A DNA stretch of 64,000 nucleotides, taken from the NCBI RefSeq assembly GCF_018991925.1, contig NW_024754827.1, positions 62,001 through 126,000 of the forward strand, in the 5' to 3' direction. A program made the position numbers and the translations under genes. Below, piece after piece: positions 56,561-64,000 of this stretch. Source of the stretch: Homarus americanus. Lineage: Eukaryota; Arthropoda; Malacostraca; Decapoda; Nephropidae. Each line of letters opens with the position of its first letter. The stretch's first letter is position 1. The notes under the pieces are model-generated. The model saw nothing but the letters and a program-made list of their open reading frames with translations, did not search any database and was not told where the DNA came from.

Positions 56561-56747
56561 CCTCTCACCTACTTGTTGATAGCCGTCATGTCATCGGACT
56601 GTGCCTGTTCCGCTATTTACAAGATCCTTCCCTTCTGCCTATCATTATTTATATTCATTCTAAGTCATTTTATGTCTAAGTCATTTTATGTCTAAGTCAA
56701 CCCTCAATGAACATCTGTACTGATCTGACTGGTGGAAGTCTGTCGTT

Positions 56748-57000
56748 TGTGTGTGTGTGTGTGTGTGTGAGGCATAGGAATATCTTCTCCCACACACACA
56801 AGCACACACACACGCACATTTTCCTTTCCTCCTCACCCTTTCATCCTCCCTCCCTCCCTCTCCTCCCTCCTACTCCTTCCCCCCTCCTCTCTCCCTCCTC
56901 CTCCTTTCTGCCCCTCCCCCACCAACCTCTTCCTCCCTCCTCTCCTCCTCCCCCCCTCCCCCACCTACCTCTTCCTCCTCCCACCCTCCCACAACACGGT
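56748..57000. repeat. (GT)n, (AC)n and C/T-rich tract
   Basis: GT at about 56749-56769, AC words at 56790-56816, then CCTCCCTCC sequence to 57000. A short 39 bp duplication (TTTACTCTACCGCTACTTTA) follows at about 57063-57130. Confidence 0.9.
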
Positions 57001-57129
57001 TCCTTAACCCTGCAGACGCTTTTACACCGTGTTTTGTTCCGCAAGTACCAGAAACTTTCCCTTTTACTCTACCGCTACTTTACTGCCCCTATTATTTACT
57101 CTTTTACTCTACCGCTACTTTACTGCCTC

Positions 57130-57470
57130 TATTATTTATTTTCTTTCATGGTGTAATTTGTATTTTATTTTTTTTTTGTTGTTCTAAAAGTATTTTGTCA
57201 CTCTAAAACAGAGTACAGTGCTTATTCAAAATCATTCCACTAAACATTGCAATTAATTCTTCTTCTTCTTCTTTCCCTTCATGTTAGTCTGCCCTCTCCT
57301 CTTCCTATCTCCATTCCTTTATCCATTTACCACTTATTCTCTCTCTTATTGCGCTCTGCTTCCATCTCCTCATTCGCTCTAAATATATTGTTATTAATTT
57401 CTCTTTTATCTTTCTTGTTGTAAATAATTGTTATAAATCTCTCGGTGTCGTTTCCTCTTTCTTCCTCTTC
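57130..57470. other. AT/T-rich spacer
   Basis: Nothing recognised. Confidence 0.5.
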
Positions 57471-57780
57471 TTGGATTCTTCTTCTTTCTTCCTTTTGATA
57501 TTAATCGCTTGTTTTTCCTCTTCTTCCTCCTCTCCTTCTTCTTCTTCTTCCTCCTCCCTCCTCTTCTTCTCCTGCCTCTTTTTTATTCTCTTCTTCTTCT
57601 TCCTCTGCCTGTTTCACCTCTTCTTCTTCTTTCTTTCTTCTTTTCTTCACCTTCTCTCTCTATGCTTCTCTTCACTGTGCACCTCCTATATCCTCTTCTT
57701 CTCCTCCTCCTCCCACTTTCTTTTTCCTCTCCTCCCTCTTCTCCTCCTCTTCACTGCACACCCCCTCTTCCTCTTCTTGC
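57470..57780. repeat. Pyrimidine-rich CTTCTTCCTC tract
   Basis: Loose units of TTCTTCTTCCTCCTC; one imperfect duplication (CTCTTCACTGTGCACC and CTCTTCACTGCACACC near 57668 and 57746). Confidence 0.85.
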
Positions 57781-57847
57781 TATAGTCATGTTTACTTTAA
57801 CCTCTCTCTTGTTCTCCCCTTCCCTGCCTCACCAACCACCTTGTAAT

Positions 57848-57848
<1 letters not shown>

Positions 57849-57898
<50 letters not shown>
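57849..57898. repeat. (CT)n microsatellite
   Basis: Pure CT run of about 48 bases. Confidence 0.97.
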
Positions 57899-57900
<2 letters not shown>

Positions 57901-57996
57901 CTGAGTTGAGCTCGCCGTCAATTTCACGTGGTTTCTGAAGTTCATTTAACATCGAATACAAGGGTTCGATCTGTTCTGGTAGCTATTATGACGGGA

Positions 57997-57998
<2 letters not shown>

Positions 57999-58045
<47 letters not shown>
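57999..58045. repeat. (GT)n microsatellite
   Basis: Pure GT run of about 46 bases. Confidence 0.97.
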
Positions 58046-58046
<1 letters not shown>

Positions 58047-58124
58047 ACATCGTCAAGGTCCTAGATGATAGGTTAAATTAGGTTGTAGGTTTAGGAGACT
58101 ACACAGATTCAGTCTTTCCTGTTA

Positions 58125-58380
58125 TTCACCCTCCTCCTCCTCCCTCTCCTCCTCCTCCTCCCTCCTGCATTCCTTCTCCTACTCTAATCCGTTCTCTTCC
58201 TCACTATTCTGTTCCCCACCTCCACTTCTTCATCTTCCACCCTTCTCCTCCTCACCATCCCTATTCTTCTTCCTCCTCCTTCTCCTCCTCCTCGTCCTCC
58301 ACCTCCTCCCCCTCTTCTTTGTCCACTCCTCCTCCTCATTCTTCACCCCCTCTTCCTTCCACTCCTCCTCCTCCGACACA
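58125..58380. repeat. Pyrimidine-rich CTCCTCC tract
   Basis: CTCCTCCTCC runs alternating with CACTCCTCC words. Confidence 0.85.
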
Positions 58381-58482
58381 CCTGACAACTTAAATTACCC
58401 GGTACCTGTAGAACACCTTGCTCTTCCCTCAGTGTCCCACGCCTATAGTACCTTATGATGTATTGCTGAGGAACTCTCTGAG

Positions 58483-58486
<4 letters not shown>

Positions 58487-58513
<27 letters not shown>

Positions 58514-58532
58514 AAGAATGGTGTGACTGCTG

Positions 58533-58572
<40 letters not shown>
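58487..58572. repeat. (GA)n and (GT)n microsatellites
   Basis: GA at about 58487-58515 and GT at about 58533-58571. Confidence 0.96.
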
Positions 58573-58702
58573 TAATCTCCAATTAAACCATACACAGTAA
58601 CCTACTATGGATTACCTGCTTTAATTATTAGGACTTCTGGTTTAATAAATAGTTTTGGGTGTTGAAGAGTTTTTGAGTATAATTATTAATGTTTTTTTTT
58701 GT

Positions 58703-58707
58703 CTTTG

Positions 58708-58743
<36 letters not shown>

Positions 58744-58800
58744 TATTATTTATTGTTATTGTTGTTTTAGTTGTTGTTGTTATTATTATTTACATTATCT
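58703..58800. repeat. (ATT)n and TTG repeats
   Basis: ATT at about 58709-58756, then TTGTTG and ATT units. Confidence 0.94.
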
Positions 58801-59009
58801 CTATTATTCCCAACTTTATCACAGTGACGTAGGTTCTCTCCCTTCCTATCAATACTCTTCCTGTTATTTAGTTTCTCCCTCTTCCATTCCCTCTACCCTT
58901 TCCTTTATTCTCCTTCACACACCTTCATCAATGTTCCTTGTTATTCCTGTCCTACAACTGTTCACTTACGCCTGTCACCACGTTCCGTCGACCTGCTGTA
59001 GGTTTAGAG

Positions 59010-59190
59010 AGAAACACAGACAGACAGAGACAGAGAGACAGACACACAGAGAAATAGAGACGAGAAGCATAGACAGAGAGAGAGAAAGATAAAGAAGAGA
59101 AGTAATACCAATAAGAGAGAGAGAGAGAGAGAGAGAGAGTTAAACAAACACAGAAAGAAAGATAAAGAAAGAAAGAGAGAGAAAGAGTGA
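59010..59190. repeat. Purine-rich ACAGAGA/(GA)n tract
   Basis: ACAGACAGAGACAGAG units, then GA at about 59117-59140 and GAAAGA units. Confidence 0.9.
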
Positions 59191-59194
59191 TATT

Positions 59195-60155
59195 ACATTA
59201 CTTCGTTATAAATTCTTTTTTTTTTTACCCAGTTAACACAACCGAAGACATGTACTGTACTACCTTGGTTAGCCATCAGTGTAGGGAGAACTGTGCCTCT
59301 GTTTACTGTACGATACAGAGCTGAATTTAAGCTCCACCGGGATATATAAAACAAGCTTAATTTAGAATGACTATAGTTTGTTCTCATAACAGAGTAGAGG
59401 TTACATAGTGAATAATCAGAGTATTAAAGTGCATTGATAGTAATGGTCTGGATGTATAATATAAAAGCAAAACCATGAATTATTATAAGTAGACCAGCTT
59501 GTAGTACGACATAAACACACACACACACACATTTTTAACTTAATTCTAAATATACATGATGAAATCTGGTTACTGCAAGGTTCATAAGTTAATTTTTGTC
59601 CAATTTACTGAAGATGTGACGACTTATTTGACCTAGTTTAGATCTTCCAAGTTTCGTCGTTCCAAGATGTAGTGATGATGTCAAGTTGATATGACGTCAG
59701 TATTAATCATGTCATTCTGGTATAACTGACATGACCTTAATGAGGCGCTTGACGTTTATCACCTTAATATTGTAATCACGTCACTTAGGTATAATTCACA
59801 TGTTATAAATAAATAAATATTCACATGATATAAAAAAAATAAACAAAAATAATAATAATACAAAAATAAATAAATAAATAAATTCAATAAGAGACAAATC
59901 ACTTAGTATAAATAACATAACACCAAAATAACATAAGCCACGTTACCCTGACACAACATAAACCTGACCTAAATAGAGTGTTGGCTCACCTCAGTCGTCT
60001 CACTCACACACATAATTCAGGTCACCTTAATGGAGGACAACACTAATAACGCCCAGGTAGATCACGTCACCTGGCTTAATCAACAGCAGGTGGGATTACC
60101 ATGATATTAACCTGGTCTAAGACGTGAGGCCTTTGAGTTGGTTCTCCTCTCCCCC
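59195..60155. other. AT-rich spacer
   Basis: About 1 kb. AAAT/AATA repeats at about 59805-59885. No gene recognised. Confidence 0.5.
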
Positions 60156-60159
60156 TCCC

Positions 60160-60350
60160 AAGAGAGAGAGAGAGAGAGAGATGGAGGGATGGGAGGGGAG
60201 GGGGCTGGAAGGGGAGGTGAGGCTGGCAGGGGAGATAAGGCTGGCAGAGGGAGGTAAGGCTGGCAGGGGTGAGGCAGGAGGGAGGCTGGCAGGGTGAGGT
60301 AAGGCTGGCAGGGTTGAGGTGAGGCTGGCAGGTGAGGTAAGGCCGACTCC
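60160..60350. repeat. G-rich minisatellite, about 16-18 bp
   Basis: (GA)n at 60162-60181, then about nine copies of GGTAAGGCTGGCAGGG with GAGGTGAGGCTGGCAG variants. Confidence 0.93.
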
Positions 60351-60424
60351 CCCACACAACTTTGAGAGCGTCAATTGAGCACAAAGTTGAAGACTTGCTG
60401 TCTGGTGAAGCCTATCGCATACCT

Positions 60425-60434
60425 GAGAGAGAGG

Positions 60435-60473
<39 letters not shown>

Positions 60474-60483
60474 GAGAGAGAGA
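60425..60483. repeat. (GA)n microsatellite
   Basis: GA run with GGAGG interruptions. Confidence 0.96.
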
Positions 60484-60680
60484 CGCTCAACCTCCAGGAA
60501 GAGAACTCAGGACTGGACTGTTGAGTCACCCTGGCGAACTTCCTCCTGGTGGGGACTCGGCTCAACATTAGTGGCCGCGTTCAGCTGCGACTCTGTGAAG
60601 GGAGTTTCTGATTACTTGAGTGGAGATATTGGTCTTGTACTTCCGAGACGTGGAGGATGAGACGACCTGGAACGGTGTAG

Positions 60681-60683
<3 letters not shown>

Positions 60684-60743
<60 letters not shown>
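60684..60743. repeat. (GT)n microsatellite
   Basis: Pure GT run of 60 bases. Confidence 0.98.
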
Positions 60744-60745
<2 letters not shown>

Positions 60746-60761
60746 TCAGGTAAAGCGTTAT

Positions 60762-61187
60762 ACTGGCACCCCTTAGTTCTATAGAGTCACACTGGCACCC
60801 TCCCGGCTCTATAGTCACACTGGCACCTGCGGTCACACTGGCACCTCCCGGCTCTATACACTGGCACCTCCCGGCTCTATAGCGTCACACTGGCACCTCC
60901 CGGCTCTATAGCGTCACATCACCTCCGCTCTACGTCACACTGGCACCTCCCGTCAAACGTCACACTGGCACCCTCCCGGCTCTATAGCGTCACACTGGCA
61001 CCCTCCCGGCTCTATAGCGTCCTATAGCGCACACTGGCACCCCCGGCCTATAGCGTCACACTGGCACTCCCGGCTCTATAGCGTCACACTGGCACCTCCC
61101 GGCTCTATAGCGTCACACTGGCACCCTCCCGGCTCTATAGCACCTGCACCCGGCTCTATAGCGTCACACTGGCACCCTCCCCTAGGC
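60762..61187. repeat. 29-30 bp minisatellite
   Basis: About 15 copies of GTCACACTGGCACC followed by TCCCGGCTCTATAGC. Several copies are internally deleted (near 60910-60955 and 61135-61150), giving an irregular array. Confidence 0.96.
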
Positions 61188-61189
61188 AT

Positions 61190-61615
61190 TATTCTAAGAG
61201 CACCATTATATCTTGGAAGGTAATTAACCCAACTTGTAATTATATAAAACTAATTCTATAAAAATTAATGATTTATTCCATAACTTATATTCTCGTTAAA
61301 GTGAATTAATAAAAAGTCTTTCTATGGTGATTTACATTTATCGCAGCAAGGACAGTCTTAGTATAACCTTGATTTAATATTGAAGTGTAATTACTGATCA
61401 TATACTGTTTAATTTCTGATCTTGCTATCCCTCTCCTACTCAAACCCTCCCTCCCATCTTCTCCCTCCCCCCCTCTAATATGTGTATATATTCTCCATGT
61501 TACATATAGAACAATTATAATAGGTGGCACTAAGAGGCTCAGGCTCTCATTTGACTCAGCCCAATCAATGTTGTTCGTATTGTTCACTCTGTATCTTTAT
61601 GACAAACTGTTTCAA
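61190..61615. other. AT-rich spacer
   Basis: Nothing recognised. Confidence 0.5.
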
Positions 61616-61619
61616 TATC

Positions 61620-61970
61620 AGGCTCCCACCCACCCCCTTCCTTTCAATCCTCTACTCCTCCCACTTCACCCTGTAAGCTCCCCTTATCCTCCTCCTTTTA
61701 TTTTACCTCCCCCTCTCTCCTACTTCTCTTCCCCTCTCCTACCCTCCCCATCTTTCCCTCCCTCCCTACCCTCCCCATCTTTCCCTCCCTTCTCTACCCT
61801 CCCCATCTTCCCCTCCCCCCATCTTCCCCCTCCTCTCCTCCCTCCCTCCCCCACCCTCCCCATCTTCTCCTCCTCCTACCCTCCCCATCTTCCCCTCCCT
61901 CCTCACCCTCCCCCATCTTCCTCCCTCCTCCTACCTCCCCATCTTCCCCCTCCCTCCCATACTCCCATGA
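61620..61970. repeat. Pyrimidine minisatellite
   Basis: About twelve imperfect copies of CTACCCTCCCCATCTTCCCC with variable CCTCC tails, best from 61738 to 61955. Confidence 0.93.
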
Positions 61971-61974
61971 ATTA

Positions 61975-62565
61975 TATCGTATCCAAAACCTTTAAACTGA
62001 CTCCCTGAAACACGCAGTTGGTGTTTCAGGTATTGAGTTAAGCGTCTGTTGGCCCCCTAAAAAATTCAACCGATTATTTTTCGCGTGAAATCCTCGCTGC
62101 AATGGGGTATTAAACGTGGTGATTTGCATAGACAATTGCTTCAGAATGTTGCATAAATCTGTTGTTTATTACTATAGTGTTCGAGGCCAACTGTACAGCT
62201 CTAGTTAAAAAAAACGATAATAATACTAAACACTAATATAAAAGGTTCCATCTATGAAGAGAACAATTCATCAAAGGTCAAACTCATTAACAGGTCAATT
62301 ACTTTACCGTCTAGTCATTATTAAATACTAAACCTCGGAAATTTGACCTGTAATATTGAGTTCCTACCCACCCCACCCCATCGGAATAACTCTACGGAAA
62401 CTACTCCCCACGTTTCACTTACTCTACATTTCCATCGTTACTAACCACTCAACTACGAGCTACACTAACGACCTCGTAAACTCTATCTACTGTCCCCTAA
62501 CTTATAAGAAGTGTTGGTGAAATATTTATGCGTCTATTAGTCCTGTACAAAATGTAAGGTTAAAG
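61975..62565. other. Unique spacer
   Basis: Nothing recognised. Confidence 0.5.
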
Positions 62566-62570
62566 ACGTT

Positions 62571-62571
<1 letters not shown>

Positions 62572-62614
<43 letters not shown>
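62572..62614. repeat. (GT)n microsatellite
   Basis: Pure GT run of about 42 bases. Confidence 0.97.
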
Positions 62615-62615
<1 letters not shown>

Positions 62616-62689
62616 TCCTAATAATGAAAACCATGACAACTTTCAACACGTTAACTTCAACCTAAAAAAAAATTCCAGAAGGATTCAGA

Positions 62690-63165
62690 GAAATAATAAT
62701 AGTAATAACAACGATAATGATAATAATAATAATAAACATATACATGACAAAACCTGATAAATGAAGGAACAGAACAAAATAAATAAACTTAATAAACAAT
62801 ATTAAAAACAATTCTATAATTATTTTTCACTATATATCAGTTAAAATAGAATAAATATTTAATGTATTCCTTTCACTCTAAGTCAGTGTGAAAAAAATAT
62901 CCCATTATATTATTAAAAACGATTATATCACTAATTATCCAAAATAAATTATCCAGCAGAGAATACCATTAAATTATTTTCTGGATTATAGGTAATTTCG
63001 CATCAAATCCTTCTCTTAAAGCTTGTACGGATTATCGGTAGTTAATGAAGAAACAGCCTCACTGATCTGCTAAGGCGATTATACCGAATTATAGAAAAAA
63101 ACAAAAACTCGTAAGCTGATTATACGCCATTATATACATATTTTACCTAACATATCATGACCTAT
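62690..63165. other. AT-rich spacer with AAT runs
   Basis: AATAATAAT and GATAATAAT words at about 62692-62736, then AT-rich unique sequence. Confidence 0.6.
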
Positions 63166-63169
63166 TATG

Positions 63170-63355
63170 ACCAAACCTAACCTAACCATATTAAATCTAA
63201 CTTAAACTAGAAAACCTAACCTGACCTAAGTTAACCTCACCTAACCTAACCTAACCTAACCATATTAAATCTAACTTAAACTAGAAAACCTAACCTGACC
63301 TAAGTTAACCTAACCTACCCTACCCTTTCGTAATCTAACCTAACCTAACCCAACC
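63170..63355. repeat. 74 bp duplication within mixed CCTAA-type array
   Basis: CATATTAAATCTAACTTAAA, CTAGAAAACC, TAACCTGACCTAAGTTAACC and CCTAA units form a block present at 63187 and again at 63261. Then CCTAACC, CCTACCC and CCCAACC variants to 63355. C-rich strand on plus. Confidence 0.92.
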
Positions 63356-63612
63356 CACTTAATACCCCCCCCCCTCGCCATTACACAGGCAACACCCCGG
63401 CCGACCAATAGTCAATTCTGGTTGAAGGTGATTGCTGATCCAACGGTCGTTAAGCGGATTACTTTGGCAAATGAGATTATTCTTCAGCGTTGTAATAAAT
63501 TATGTACGGATAAGCCAAAATGCATTACGATATAAACTCAACTCTAGGTAATCCTAAAACAAAGCCCAGGACATAAAATATATACCGGAGCGCGAGATGT
63601 TGCCGGTAGAGA
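63356..63612. other. Spacer
   Basis: A run of nine or ten C near 63365. Otherwise unique. Confidence 0.5.
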
Positions 63613-63613
63613 A

Positions 63614-63742
63614 TAGAACCTCTTTGAGTAGGTTCAGGTAGGGTTTGAACACATTTGAATAGAGTCAAGTAGAGTTTGAACACCTTTGGGTAGGCCAGGT
63701 AGAATTTGAACACCTTTGAATAGGGTCAGGTAGTGTTCATAG
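63614..63742. repeat. About 33 bp tandem repeat
   Basis: Three to four imperfect copies of a unit containing AGGTAGAATTTGAACACCTT and TGAATAGGGTC. Confidence 0.9.
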
Positions 63743-63744
63743 CT

Positions 63745-64000
63745 TACCTGACCTAATTAGTATGAACAGAATGACGCTTTGTCATTTCTGTTGGATCATC
63801 TGAAGATTAAGCCCCCCAAAAAATCTTATTTCAACTAAAGTTTAATTCCTCTAACCACACCTAACCTAACCTAACCCCCTCCCACCAGGTAGCGTTATGT
63901 TGGTTAACCTTGAGATGATTTAAACTAGAGAGGGAAGGGGGTATTATTGATGATCGACCCCCGTATATAATTTGAACGTTGTTGGTATAAATAAGTAATT
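63745..64000. other. Spacer with short CCTAA run
   Basis: CACACCTAACCTAACCTAACC at about 63854-63875. Nothing else recognised. Confidence 0.6.

Noticed and set aside
57960..57985. GGTTCGATC as a Pol III B-box
   Set aside because: No A-box at the required distance upstream.

Overview
This is animal nuclear DNA, most likely from an arthropod and plausibly a decapod crustacean. It has no operons, ribosome-binding sites or dense coding. It is saturated with very long microsatellites (AC/GT, AG/CT, AAT/ATT, CTGT, TATG). It carries at least ten interstitial arrays of the arthropod telomere unit TTAGG/CCTAA, many minisatellites, fragments of at least three LINE retrotransposons, and tRNA-derived SINE-like sequences. 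The decapod assignment is inferred from the combination of extreme simple-repeat load, TTAGG arrays and LINE types; no single marker proves it. I see no complete host gene, no rRNA, no convincing functional tRNA and no CRISPR array. Layout: 1-10 kb is microsatellites plus minisatellites with 20-22 bp units (4.85-5.43 kb and 7.48-7.92 kb). 10.7-11.0 kb is a five-copy 61-62 bp array carrying a TGACGTCA and, in most copies, a CCAAT motif per copy. 11.7 kb is a CCTAA array. 12.4-12.8 kb is a 30 bp array rich in AGGTCA half-sites. 13.2-13.65 kb is a 32 bp minisatellite organised into a 160 bp higher-order unit. 14-22 kb is AT-rich spacer with short tandem arrays. 22.98-23.76 kb holds the 3' end of a LINE reverse-transcriptase ORF on the minus strand, truncated at a GAA-type microsatellite. 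24.23-24.78 kb, also minus, holds the only coding-looking ORF not explained by a repeat or a LINE: 183 codons with a compact 80-residue domain resembling the helical C-terminal domain of viral D5-type primase-helicases. 25-44 kb is again spacer, microsatellites and long one-strand purine or pyrimidine tracts. 44.98-47.51 kb is a decayed CR1/Jockey-group LINE (endonuclease, reverse transcriptase, C-terminal region) that interrupts a short TGACCT-type tandem array and appears to contain a second, different endonuclease fragment. 48-64 kb is minisatellites (notably 1.6 kb of a 22-25 bp unit at 53.25-54.85 kb and a 29-30 bp unit at 60.74-61.19 kb), mixed CCTGA/CCTAA arrays, a tRNA-derived SINE candidate at 52.93 kb and more simple repeats. 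How the genes work together: they do not, visibly. The window reads as intergenic or intronic repeat-rich DNA; exons of a large-intron gene could be hidden in the unique spacers, but I cannot support any. Most long open frames here are translations of microsatellites (HT/CV, SL/ER, N, I and P runs) and are not genes. I found no new multi-gene system. The items most worth following are the D5-like ORF, the mosaic LINE, the CRE/CCAAT array, the AGGTCA array and the 160 bp higher-order repeat.
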